Shown here piece by piece: positions 1 through 7,437 of a DNA stretch of 34,438 nucleotides (its first letter is position 1; the number at the start of each line of letters is the position of its first letter). The translations under genes were made by a program, and so were the position numbers. The notes below the pieces were generated by a model. It saw nothing but the letters and a program-made list of their open reading frames with translations. It ran no database searches and was not told the origin of the DNA. The stretch covers positions 1-34,438 of the forward strand of contig JBDTOR010000006.1 in NCBI GenBank assembly GCA_039933175.1. The letters run 5' to 3'. This DNA comes from Hyphomicrobium_A sp039933175 (lineage in GTDB: Bacteria; Pseudomonadota; Alphaproteobacteria; Rhizobiales; Hyphomicrobiaceae).

Positions 1-587
1 TTTTCCACCATCTGCGTGATGCGCGAAACCTTGGCCTCGCGGCTCTCGACGCCGACGATGCCGTATTGATGCGTCTCGCTGTCGGGCACCGGCGACACGG
101 CGATGTGGTTGCCACCGTGCTCGTTGTAGGCCTCGATCATTTCCGCCAGGCAGCCCTTGCCGCCGTGATGCAGCATGTCGGGCAGCAGCAGCGCGAACGG
201 CTCGTCGCCGACGATATCGCGCGCGCACCAGACCGCGTGACCGAGGCCGAGCGGCGCCTGCTGGCGGGTGAAGCTCGTGGCGCCGGCAGCGGGAAGATCC
301 TTGGCGAGTTCGGCCAGCTCCTTGGACTTGCCGCGCTCAGCCAAGGTTGCTTCCAACTCCGGCTGGCGATCGAAGTGCTCCTCGATCGACGGCTTGTTGC
401 GTCCGGTGACGAAAACGAAATGCTCGATCCCCGCCGAACGCGCCTCGTCCACCACGTGCTGGATGACCGGCCGGTCGACGACCGTCAGCATCTCCTTCGG
501 AATGGCTTTGGTCGCGGGCAGAAAACGCGTGCCTAGACCCGCCACGGGGAACACGGCCTTGCGGATACGCTTGTGGGGGGCGGGCAT
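1..587 (-). CDS. galU: UTP--glucose-1-phosphate uridylyltransferase, C-terminus cut by window edge
   Basis: Makes UDP-glucose from UTP and glucose-1-phosphate, the precursor for LPS, exopolysaccharide and, through GalE, UDP-galactose; cytoplasmic. Translating the minus strand from the ATG at 587-585 gives an uninterrupted frame to the left edge. It opens MPAPHKRIRKAVFPVAGLGT and continues with RFLPATKAIPKEMLTVVDRP, the nucleotide-binding G-x-G-T-R-(x)n-P-K-E-M signature of the GalU/RmlA-type nucleotidyltransferases. Later segments such as ARDIVGDEPFALLLPDMLHH also fit GalU. About 195 residues are visible of the usual 290-300, so roughly a third is missing to the left. The gene is divergent from galE, with 182 bases between the two starts, which fits joint supply of UDP-hexoses. 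Confidence 0.95.
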   Translation of the reverse strand, partial: MPAPHKRIRKAVFPVAGLGTRFLPATKAIPKEMLTVVDRPVIQHVVDEARSAGIEHFVFVTGRNKPSIEEHFDRQPELEATLAERGKSKELAELAKDLPAAGATSFTRQQAPLGLGHAVWCARDIVGDEPFALLLPDMLHHGGKGCLAEMIEAYNEHGGNHIAVSPVPDSETHQYGIVGVESREAKVSRITQMVE

Positions 588-629
588 GGTCAACTCCGAG
601 CCTGAAGATTGATAATTTCGTGAGGCTGC

Positions 630-642
630 AACTGGTGCAGTT
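630..642. promoter_or_regulatory. Small inverted repeat between galU and galE
   Basis: AACTG-GTG-CAGTT forms 5-base arms around a 3-base spacer in the divergent galU/galE promoter region, about 45 bases upstream of the galU start. It could be an operator, but arms this short also occur by chance, and no regulator is encoded nearby. Confidence 0.2.
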
Positions 643-769
643 CTTGAATACCGCTTGAATGGCGAGGGCCAGCCAGAGGCCGTGTACAATCGATTCAATG
701 CATAGTTAAGCCCTTGCGATGGTAAGGTGCGTCCAGCAATCGCAAATATCCGGAAGGTTCGAAGCAGCG

Positions 770-1762
770 ATGACTATCCTTGTCACCGGCGGAGCCGGTT
801 ATATCGGCAGCCATATGGTTATCGAGCTCCTCGACAGCGGGGAGAGCGTGGTCGTCCTCGACAACCTTTCGACCGGCTTCCGCTGGGCAGTCCCGGCCAA
901 TGCCACGCTGGTTGTCGGCGACATCGGGGATCAGGAGTTGGTCCGCAGCATCGTGCGCAAGCATGGCGTGAAGTCGATCATTCACTTCGCCGGCTCGATC
1001 GTCGTGCCGGAGTCCGTCGTCGACCCGCTGGGCTACTATCACAACAACACCGTCAAGTCGCGCGCCCTCATGGAAGTCGCGGTCGAGATGGGAATCGAGA
1101 ACTTCATCTTCTCCTCGACGGCGGCAGTGTACGGCATGCCGAAGGAAATTCCCGTGCGCGAGGATGCCGCGCTGGCGCCCATGTCGCCCTACGGCTCTTC
1201 AAAGCTGATGACCGAAATCATGCTGGCCGACACCGCGCGGGCGCACAATTTCCGCTACGTCGCCTTGCGCTATTTCAACGTGGCGGGCGCCGACCCGAAG
1301 GGCCGCTCCGGCCAGTCGACGCCGCATGCGACGCACCTCATCAAGGTTGCCTGCGAGACGGCGCTCGGCAAGCGGCCGTACATGGAGGTGTTCGGCACCG
1401 ACTATGAAACGTCGGACGGCACCTGCGTCCGCGACTACATCCACGTCACCGACCTTGTGCGCGCCCACATGGCGGCACTGCGCTACCTGCGCGACGGCGG
1501 CGATTCCGAAGTGTTCAACTGCGGCTACTCGAAGGGGTTCTCAGTGCTGCAGGTGATCGACGCCGTGAAGCGCACATCCGGCGCCGATTTCGAGGTGCGC
1601 ATGTCGCCGCGCCGGCCGGGCGACCCGGCGGCCATCGTCGCCGCCTCCGACAAAATCCGCATGCGCCTCGGCTGGCGCCCCGAGAACGACAGCCTTGACA
1701 CCATCACGGTGCAGGCCCTGGCGTGGGAAGCGCATCTGCAGCAGTTCAAGCACGCGAGTTAG
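770..1762 (+). CDS. galE: UDP-glucose 4-epimerase
   Basis: Interconverts UDP-glucose and UDP-galactose with bound NAD; cytoplasmic, short-chain dehydrogenase/reductase (extended) family. The ATG at 770 gives a 330-residue protein beginning MTILVTGGAGYIGSH, with the NAD-binding GxxGxxG at residues 7-13 right at the N-terminus. An in-frame ATG at 719 would add 17 residues without family character, so 770 is preferred. Other signatures are SSTAAVYG, the catalytic YGSSK (Y-x3-K), RYFNVAGAD and VRDYIHVTDL near the middle. Length matches the 325-340 residues typical of GalE. Divergent from galU, with which it shares the UDP-hexose pathway. Confidence 0.95.
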   Translation: MTILVTGGAGYIGSHMVIELLDSGESVVVLDNLSTGFRWAVPANATLVVGDIGDQELVRSIVRKHGVKSIIHFAGSIVVPESVVDPLGYYHNNTVKSRALMEVAVEMGIENFIFSSTAAVYGMPKEIPVREDAALAPMSPYGSSKLMTEIMLADTARAHNFRYVALRYFNVAGADPKGRSGQSTPHATHLIKVACETALGKRPYMEVFGTDYETSDGTCVRDYIHVTDLVRAHMAALRYLRDGGDSEVFNCGYSKGFSVLQVIDAVKRTSGADFEVRMSPRRPGDPAAIVAASDKIRMRLGWRPENDSLDTITVQALAWEAHLQQFKHAS

Positions 1763-1874
1763 CCCGCCATCGCCGCGGCGTCGCAAATTTGCCCCGAAAT
1801 TACGATGTCGAGGGGCCCCAGGCGCATGCGTCCCTGCCACGCGCGGCAGCGTTAGGCGCTCCAAGGAGGTTCGA

Positions 1875-3137
1875 TTGACCATTGGCACCAACGCAACGCG
1901 CTCGCGCGTCATGGCCGCATTGGGAGGCGCGCTGGCGCTGCTCGCGGCCTTCACCGCGCCGGCGCTCGCCGATGCGTGGGGCGACTTCGTCGCCGGACTG
2001 TGGCCCGAAGCCGAGGCACAGGGCGTTTCGCGCGCCACCTTCGATGCCGCCTTCCGTGGGCTGAAGCCCGACTACTCGCTGCCCGACCTTATCGTCGCCG
2101 GCCGCAAGCGCGACGACAGCGCCGGCCAGGCCGAGTTCACCAAATCGGCGCTCGAGTACCTCAACCCGAAGTATCTCGAGCCCCTCTCCGTGCAGGGTCG
2201 CAAGTTCCTCAAGGAGCACGAGAAGGACATTCTCAACATCGAGAAGAAGACCGGTGTCGACCGCTACATCATGGTCGCCATCTGGGGACGCGAGACGGCT
2301 TACGGCACCCATAAGGATTCGCGCGACGCCATCCGCGTGTTGGCGACGCAGGCATTTACCGGACGCCGCAAAGACGAATTCCGTCTCGAAATTCTTGCTG
2401 CTCTGAAGATGCTGCAGGCCGGCGTACCGCGCGCCAAGATGAAATCGTCCTGGGCTGGCGCTGTCGGACTGACGCAGTTCATGCCGACCGAATACTTCAA
2501 GCACCTCGAAGACGGCGACGGCGACGGCAAGGTCGATATCTTCGATAGCGTGCCCGACGCGCTCGCCTCCGCCGCGCGGCAGCTCGCCAACAAGGGCTGG
2601 GTGCGCGGACTGCGCTGGGGATACGAGGTGCACATGCCCGCCGGCGGCGACTGCTCGCTGGAGGGACCGCCCGGCGAGCGCACCATTGGCGAATGGCAGA
2701 AACTCGGCTTCGAGCGCACCGGCGCCAAGCCGTTCACCCCCGCCGAGGCCGGCATCAGCGCCTATCTCATGATGCCCTCCGGCGCCTACGGCCCCGGCTT
2801 TTTGGCAACCCAGAATTTCAAGGTCATTCGCCTCTACAACACTTCCGATCTCTACGCCCTGTTCGTCGGCGATCTGGCCGATCGCATTGCCGGCGCCGGG
2901 GGCTTCCACGTGCCGGCGTCACAGGTCGCCCAACCGCGCACGGCGCAGGTGAAGGAGATCCAGGAGCGGCTGCAGAAGCTTGGCTACCCGATGGACAAGA
3001 TCGACGGCAAGATCGGCTCGAACACCCGCCGTCAGGTCGGCACCTACCAGAAATCGGCAGGCCTCAAGATCGACTGCTGGCCGACTGAGGCGACGCTTTC
3101 GCACCTGCGTTCCAACGCCGCGCGCGCCCCCCAGTAG
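1875..3137 (+). CDS. Lytic murein transglycosylase (MltB/GH103 type) with peptidoglycan-binding domain
   Basis: Cleaves the MurNAc-GlcNAc bond of peptidoglycan non-hydrolytically in the periplasm, for wall remodelling. A TTG start at 1875 is chosen because AAGGAGG at 1863-1869 lies 5 bases upstream; the frame is open further 5' but without coding character. The 420-residue product starts with a Sec signal peptide (hydrophobic stretch ending AFTAPALA). The SLT_2-type catalytic domain has the catalytic Glu at residue 140 in IWGRETAYG and the conserved AGAVGLTQFMPTEYFKH. Residues about 355-415 form a PG_binding_1 domain (QVKEIQERLQKLGYPMDKID). This is a common rhizobial architecture. No lipobox Cys is visible, so it is probably soluble periplasmic, unlike E. 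coli MltB. Confidence 0.92.
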   Translation: MTIGTNATRSRVMAALGGALALLAAFTAPALADAWGDFVAGLWPEAEAQGVSRATFDAAFRGLKPDYSLPDLIVAGRKRDDSAGQAEFTKSALEYLNPKYLEPLSVQGRKFLKEHEKDILNIEKKTGVDRYIMVAIWGRETAYGTHKDSRDAIRVLATQAFTGRRKDEFRLEILAALKMLQAGVPRAKMKSSWAGAVGLTQFMPTEYFKHLEDGDGDGKVDIFDSVPDALASAARQLANKGWVRGLRWGYEVHMPAGGDCSLEGPPGERTIGEWQKLGFERTGAKPFTPAEAGISAYLMMPSGAYGPGFLATQNFKVIRLYNTSDLYALFVGDLADRIAGAGGFHVPASQVAQPRTAQVKEIQERLQKLGYPMDKIDGKIGSNTRRQVGTYQKSAGLKIDCWPTEATLSHLRSNAARAPQ

Positions 3138-3234
3138 CTGTCATGAATCGACGCTAGAAATTTCGCACCCCCGTGCTATGCCCTCCGCGCCGGTGGCCCC
3201 CTGAGACGGGCCAATCGTTCGCGGAGGAGACACC

Positions 3235-4170
3235 ATGGATCGCTGGGTCGAAGAGACGTTTCACCCTCATTGGCGCGTGCGCCTTCAGGCCGATGAGGTG
3301 CTGCACGAGGTGAAGACGGACCACCAGCACCTTGTCATCTTCAAGAACAAGACTTGGGGCACGGTGCTGATGCTGGACGGCGTGTGCCAGCTGACGACCT
3401 CGGACGAGTTCATCTATCACGAGATGATGGCGCACGTGCCGCTGATGGCGCTCGACAAACCCAAGCGCGTGCTGGTCGTCGGCGGCGGCGATGGCGGCGT
3501 CATGCGCGAAGTCTTGAAGCACCCCACCATCGAAAAGGCGATGCTGTGTGAGATCGACCGCGAGGTGATCGACACGGCGCTCAAGTACTATCCCGAGATC
3601 CCCGGCAACACCTTCGATGACGAGCGCACCGTCGTCGTCATCGCCGACGGCCGCAAGTTCGTCGCCGAGACCGACGAGCGCTTCGACGCCATCATCGTCG
3701 ATTCCTCCGAACCGATCGGGCCGTCAGCCGTGCTGCACACGCCGGAGTTCTTCGCCTCCTGCAAGCACGCGCTGAAGGAAGGCGGCATCCTCGTCACGCA
3801 GAACGGCCTGCCGTTCCTGTTCCCCGACCACTTGCGCGATACCACGCGCGCCTTCGCCTCGCTGTTCGACCGCGTGGCGCCATACTTCTGCACGCAGCCC
3901 TGCTACTTCGGCGGCCCATTCGCGCTCAATTGGGCGTCGGATGAGGACGAGCATCTCGACATCGCCGAGAAGAAGCTGGCCAAGCGCCAGGAGCGTCGCG
4001 GCATCGAGACGAAGTATTGGACCCCGGCCGTGCACAACGCCGCGTTTGCGCTTCCGCGTTACGGTGAGGTCGTTGTCGAGCAGGCGATGATCGACGGACG
4101 CAACGATCGCGCGACGGCCAAGAACGGCCGCAGCGGCAAAGGCAAGACGGCGAAGAAAACGCGCACCTGA
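3235..4170 (+). CDS. speE: Spermidine synthase (polyamine aminopropyltransferase)
   Basis: Transfers the aminopropyl group of decarboxylated S-adenosylmethionine to putrescine, giving spermidine; cytoplasmic. A GGAGGAG ribosome site lies just before the ATG. The 311-residue protein has the N-terminal beta domain (WVEETFHPHW; VLMLDGVCQLTTSDEFIYHE), the Rossmann nucleotide site VLVVGGGDGGVMRE, the acidic CEIDREV, and the active-site loop DSSEPIGPSAVLHTPEFF. The usual loop is D-S-[ST]-D-P; here the second acid is Glu. The last about 22 residues are a Lys/Arg-rich, low-complexity tail absent from most SpeE proteins. Its stop lies three bases from that of the convergent glycosyltransferase gene. 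No speD or ornithine decarboxylase gene is adjacent. Confidence 0.92.
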   Translation: MDRWVEETFHPHWRVRLQADEVLHEVKTDHQHLVIFKNKTWGTVLMLDGVCQLTTSDEFIYHEMMAHVPLMALDKPKRVLVVGGGDGGVMREVLKHPTIEKAMLCEIDREVIDTALKYYPEIPGNTFDDERTVVVIADGRKFVAETDERFDAIIVDSSEPIGPSAVLHTPEFFASCKHALKEGGILVTQNGLPFLFPDHLRDTTRAFASLFDRVAPYFCTQPCYFGGPFALNWASDEDEHLDIAEKKLAKRQERRGIETKYWTPAVHNAAFALPRYGEVVVEQAMIDGRNDRATAKNGRSGKGKTAKKTRT

Positions 4171-4173
4171 GCG

Positions 4174-5364
4174 TCAGGTTGGCTCGGCGAGGTGCGTACC
4201 GAGCAACGCGTCGTATACCTGCAGCGTCTGCTGCTTCATCTGCTTGAGCGAAAACGCGTTGAGCACGTGCGTGCGTGCGCGCGCGCCCATGCGGGCGTGC
4301 TCGTCCGGCGTCATGGCGAGCGCTTCGGCCAGCGCTTCGGCGAGACGTTGCGGATCGGCGGGCGGCACCAGCCAACCGGTGGCGCGATGCGCGGACACGC
4401 CGGGGCGCCCGAGCACTGTCTCGGGTGGGGCGCCGATGTCGGTGGCGATTACCGGCGTAGCCATGACCTGCGCCTCAGTTGCGGCGCGCCCGAAGGCTTC
4501 CGGCTCGACCGAGGCCACGACGGCAACGTGCGCGGCGCGGAAGGCCGCTGCCATGTCGTCCTCGTGGCCGACAATGCGCACACGCTCGTCCAGGCCCGCT
4601 GCGTGGATCTGCGCTGCCAGCGCCGACCGGTAAGTACGGCGCCCCTGCGCGTCGCCGGCGAGAATAAACACGGTGTCGTCGAGGTCGCGCTGCCGCGACA
4701 GCTGTTCTGCCGCTGCGATAACCACCTTCTGGCCCTTCCACGCCGTGAGGCGGGCAGCGTGCAGGATGACGCGTTTGCTATCGTCGATGCCCCAGCGTTG
4801 GCGCACGGCGGCGACGCGCTCGGGGGCGACGTTGACCGGGTCGAACAGGCGGCCGTCGACACCGCGATAGATGACGCGCAACTTCGAAAGCGGCGTGCCG
4901 TAGCGCATGCGGATGAGATCGCTGGTGTAGTGCGAATTGGCGATGACGACATCGCCGCGTGCCATCACGCTGTTGTAAAGCCGCTTGGCGTCCGACTTCT
5001 CCGAATAGGCACCGTGATAGGTGGTGACGAACGGCACGCCCGTGTGCCGCGCCGCCATGAGCGCGCTCCAGGCCGGTGCACGGCTGCGCGCATGCACCAG
5101 ATCGACGCCGTCGCGGCGAATGACATTGGCAATGCGGTGCGCATTCCACAAAAGTCGGAAGGGCATCTTGGCGGCGGCCGGAAAGAACTGTACCTCAGCG
5201 CCGGTGTCGCGCAGGCGCTGCACCAGCCGTCCGCCCTCGGTCAGCACGATGGCGCGGCCGCCGGCGGACGTTATCGCATCCGCAATCTCTATGGTGGAAA
5301 GCTCCGCCCCGCCGGTGTCGAGTTCGGGGATGATCTGCAATATGGTCGGGCGCTTCTCGGCCAC
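4174..5364 (-). CDS. Family 4 glycosyltransferase (GT-B fold)
   Basis: A retaining GT-B glycosyltransferase that probably adds a sugar to a surface polysaccharide or LPS core from a nucleotide-sugar donor at the inner face of the membrane. The GTG at 5364 is chosen because GGAGGA precedes it at suitable spacing and the first residues then read VAEKRPTILQIIPELDTGG, the usual GT4 N-terminus; an upstream ATG at 5463 would run under the divergent gene. The 396-residue protein has the N-terminal GGAELSTIEIA acceptor half, VIANSHYTSDLI, RLTAWKGQK (phosphate-binding K) and EPEAFGRAATEA, which contains the E-x7-E donor-site motif. Donor and acceptor cannot be named. The nearby galU and galE genes would supply UDP-hexoses, which is suggestive only. 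Confidence 0.88.
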   Translation of the reverse strand: MAEKRPTILQIIPELDTGGAELSTIEIADAITSAGGRAIVLTEGGRLVQRLRDTGAEVQFFPAAAKMPFRLLWNAHRIANVIRRDGVDLVHARSRAPAWSALMAARHTGVPFVTTYHGAYSEKSDAKRLYNSVMARGDVVIANSHYTSDLIRMRYGTPLSKLRVIYRGVDGRLFDPVNVAPERVAAVRQRWGIDDSKRVILHAARLTAWKGQKVVIAAAEQLSRQRDLDDTVFILAGDAQGRRTYRSALAAQIHAAGLDERVRIVGHEDDMAAAFRAAHVAVVASVEPEAFGRAATEAQVMATPVIATDIGAPPETVLGRPGVSAHRATGWLVPPADPQRLAEALAEALAMTPDEHARMGARARTHVLNAFSLKQMKQQTLQVYDALLGTHLAEPT

Positions 5365-5398
5365 GCGATGTCCTCCGACGGCGAAAGGGTTGTTTAGA

Positions 5399-6211
5399 TT
5401 GAGTGAGAGCGAACCGCAATTCCTCGAGGTCGGGCCGGGCGAAGTCGTCCCCGCTCGGCGCATCGCTTATCGTTCCGAGTGCGCCGCTGCTGACGGTATG
5501 GGGCTGTTCTGGTTGCCGGGCTATAAATCCGACATGGCGAGCACCAAAGCAACGGAGCTCGCCGCCTTTGCCCGCACCAAGGGCTACGGCTGCACGCGTT
5601 TCGACTATTCCGGGCACGGGGATTCGAGCGGCGACTTCGAGGGGGGCACCATCGGCGCCTGGCTCGAGGAAGCGGAGGCGGTGTTCCGCAACGTCACTGA
5701 GGGCAGGCAGATTATCGTCGGCTCCAGCATGGGCGGCTACATCGCGTTGCTGCTGCTGCGCCGATTGTTGGCGGCAGCCCCCGAGGAAGCCGCCCGCATC
5801 GCCGGGCTCGTCCTCATCGCCCCGGCGTGGGACATGACCGAAGAGCTGATGTGGAAGCAGTTCAACCTCAAGGCGCGCCGCGAGCTACAGGACACCGGAG
5901 TTTTCCGGCAGCCGTCCGAATATGGCGAGCCTTACGCCATCACGCGGGCGTTGATCGAGGAGGGCCGCAGCCACCTCCTGGCGAAGCAGCCTTTCGACCC
6001 TGGAAGGCCGGTCGTCATATTGCAGGGGCGGCTCGACACGGCCGTTCCGGTGGGCCACGCGCGCGCCCTGCTTGGGCTGCTGCAGGGCGGCTGGGCGCAA
6101 TTGGTCGAGATTCCGGATGGCGAGCACCGGCTGTCGAGACCCCAGGACTTGTCGCTCCTTTTCAATAAAATAGATGAGGTCGCAACGGGGCAGTTACCGG
6201 CCCGCGAATGA
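5399..6211 (+). CDS. Alpha/beta hydrolase
   Basis: Serine hydrolase of the alpha/beta-hydrolase fold, substrate unknown, probably cytoplasmic (no signal peptide). The frame is open far upstream over the glycosyltransferase gene. A TTG at 5399, with AAAGGG 9 bases before it, gives 270 residues and puts the family-like start (SESEPQFLEVGPGE) at the N-terminus; a TTG at 5390 is also possible. Key motifs are FDYSGHGDSSG (oxyanion region), the nucleophile elbow VGSSMGGY (G-x-S-x-G), the acid region LQGRLDTAVPV and the catalytic His in DGEHRLS. The start lies about 34 bases from that of the divergent glycosyltransferase gene, so the two promoters must overlap the coding ends. Confidence 0.85.
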   Translation: MSESEPQFLEVGPGEVVPARRIAYRSECAAADGMGLFWLPGYKSDMASTKATELAAFARTKGYGCTRFDYSGHGDSSGDFEGGTIGAWLEEAEAVFRNVTEGRQIIVGSSMGGYIALLLLRRLLAAAPEEAARIAGLVLIAPAWDMTEELMWKQFNLKARRELQDTGVFRQPSEYGEPYAITRALIEEGRSHLLAKQPFDPGRPVVILQGRLDTAVPVGHARALLGLLQGGWAQLVEIPDGEHRLSRPQDLSLLFNKIDEVATGQLPARE

Positions 6212-6276
6212 AGCCATCGACAGCCGCTCCGGTCCGTGGAAAGCTGGTCGGCCGACGATGAAAAGTGAGTTCCGTC

Positions 6277-6564
6277 ATGAGACCAGCGGGCCTTCCCGTC
6301 CTCACCACCGCCTGCCTGACGTTGCTGTTTGCCTTTCCCGCCGCCACCGGAGCACGGGCTGACCCGGCTAACAACGCCGAGGTCGAAAAGCCGGCGGCAG
6401 CTCCGGCCGAAAGTGACGCAGGCTATCGCCCACGCTGGGCGGATCCGAACGCCAAGCCGACCGAGCCGGGAATCGAGAACGATCCGACCCCGTTCAATCC
6501 GGCCGAGGTCGACGCCAATTCGGACACCCTCAACAACAACCTCAGCCCCATCGACCCGGATTAG
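6277..6564 (+). CDS. Small secreted Pro/Asn/Asp-rich hypothetical protein
   Basis: Not recognised as a named family. The ATG at 6277 gives 95 residues with a clear Sec signal peptide (hydrophobic run LTTACLTLLFAFPAA, then ARA-D as a likely cleavage site). The mature part is short, acidic and low in complexity, with repeated Pro and Asn (PNAKPTEPGIENDPTPFNPA; NSDTLNNNLSPIDPD), so it is probably disordered in the periplasm. A GTG at 6265 is an alternative start adding four residues. It follows the alpha/beta hydrolase on the same strand after 65 bases and could be co-transcribed. Coding reality is supported by the signal peptide and lack of a better frame. Confidence 0.6.
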   Translation: MRPAGLPVLTTACLTLLFAFPAATGARADPANNAEVEKPAAAPAESDAGYRPRWADPNAKPTEPGIENDPTPFNPAEVDANSDTLNNNLSPIDPD

Positions 6565-6782
6565 TCTTGCGCATGCGGCACGAGCCGCGTTGCGTGAACT
6601 ACTCGCGATCTGACGCGTTGGCCAACTCGGGGACCGTTCAAATCACAGGAGATCAGCCAAAATCAGGAGCTTCCCGCGTCAGCTTGCCGATGAGGCACGT
6701 CAAGGAAACGCCACGCGCGGAGGCCTAAATTCCCATTCGCACTTCCGACCCGTCACGTGACGTCACGAAACCGGAGAGAACG

Positions 6783-7355
6783 ATGGAAAGACCCCTGCAG
6801 ATCACCTTCAAGAATGTGGAAAGCTCGGCTTCGCTGGAGACACTGATACGCGAAAGGGTGGAGCGGCTGCAGCGCTTTCATCCGCACATAACCGGCGCCC
6901 GCGTCGTCGTCGAGGTGCCGCACCGCAGTCCGGAAAGCGGCAAGCTGCCGCTCGGCATCGCCGTCGAGATCGACGTTCCGGGACGCAACACGGTCATCGC
7001 CAAGGGCGACCAGGACCGTCGTGAGCTGAAGGGCGACCGCAGCGCCATCGTAAACCGCGTTTTCGAGGCCGCCGAGCGCCAGCTCGAGCAGATTTCGGCC
7101 ATCCGCAAGGGCGAAGTGAAGCTGCACGGCTCGGCAGGCGACACCGGCACGGTGGTGCGCATTTTTCCCGAACAGAACTACGGCTTCATCGAGATGAGGG
7201 ATTCCCCTGATCTCTACTTCTCGCGCGAAGTCGTGGGCAATGGCGGCTTCGAGCACATCAAGGTCGGCTCGCTGGTGCACGTGACGCGTGCCACAAGCGA
7301 GGGGCCGATGGGGCCGCAGGCGAGCTCCGTCAAGCTAATGGGCGCCACCTCGTAG
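6783..7355 (+). CDS. HPF/RaiA ribosome-associated domain fused to a cold-shock domain
   Basis: Probably binds the 30S subunit at the mRNA/tRNA channel under stress, with an added nucleic-acid-binding module; cytoplasmic. GGAG precedes the ATG by 6 bases. The 190 residues contain two parts. Residues about 4-105 resemble HPF/RaiA (LQITFKNVESSASLETLIRE; later IVNRVFEAAERQLEQI). Residues about 108-187 are a cold-shock (S1-like OB) domain with RNP1-like YGFIEM at 133-138 and RNP2-like LYFSR at 144-148. The long-HPF dimerisation tail is replaced by the cold-shock domain. The gene stands apart from the rpoN-ptsN locus where hpf usually lies. A bare cold-shock protein is excluded by the N-terminal half. 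Confidence 0.85.
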   Translation: MERPLQITFKNVESSASLETLIRERVERLQRFHPHITGARVVVEVPHRSPESGKLPLGIAVEIDVPGRNTVIAKGDQDRRELKGDRSAIVNRVFEAAERQLEQISAIRKGEVKLHGSAGDTGTVVRIFPEQNYGFIEMRDSPDLYFSREVVGNGGFEHIKVGSLVHVTRATSEGPMGPQASSVKLMGATS

Positions 7356-7437
7356 CTTTCATGATGTTGCCAACATGCATCCGTCGTAGACCCCTGGCAT
7401 GCTAATGAGGTGCAAAGACTAAACGGGGGAGGATCGG

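Noticed and set aside
685..690. TACAAT as a sigma-70 -10 box for galE
   Set aside because: No TTGACA-like -35 is found at 16-18 bases; the TTGAAT at 655-660 is 24 bases away.
1695..1874. Upstream extension of the lytic transglycosylase from ATG 1695
   Set aside because: It overlaps the end of galE, is Arg/Ser-rich without a signal peptide, and the TTG at 1875 has a strong ribosome site leading straight into a signal peptide.
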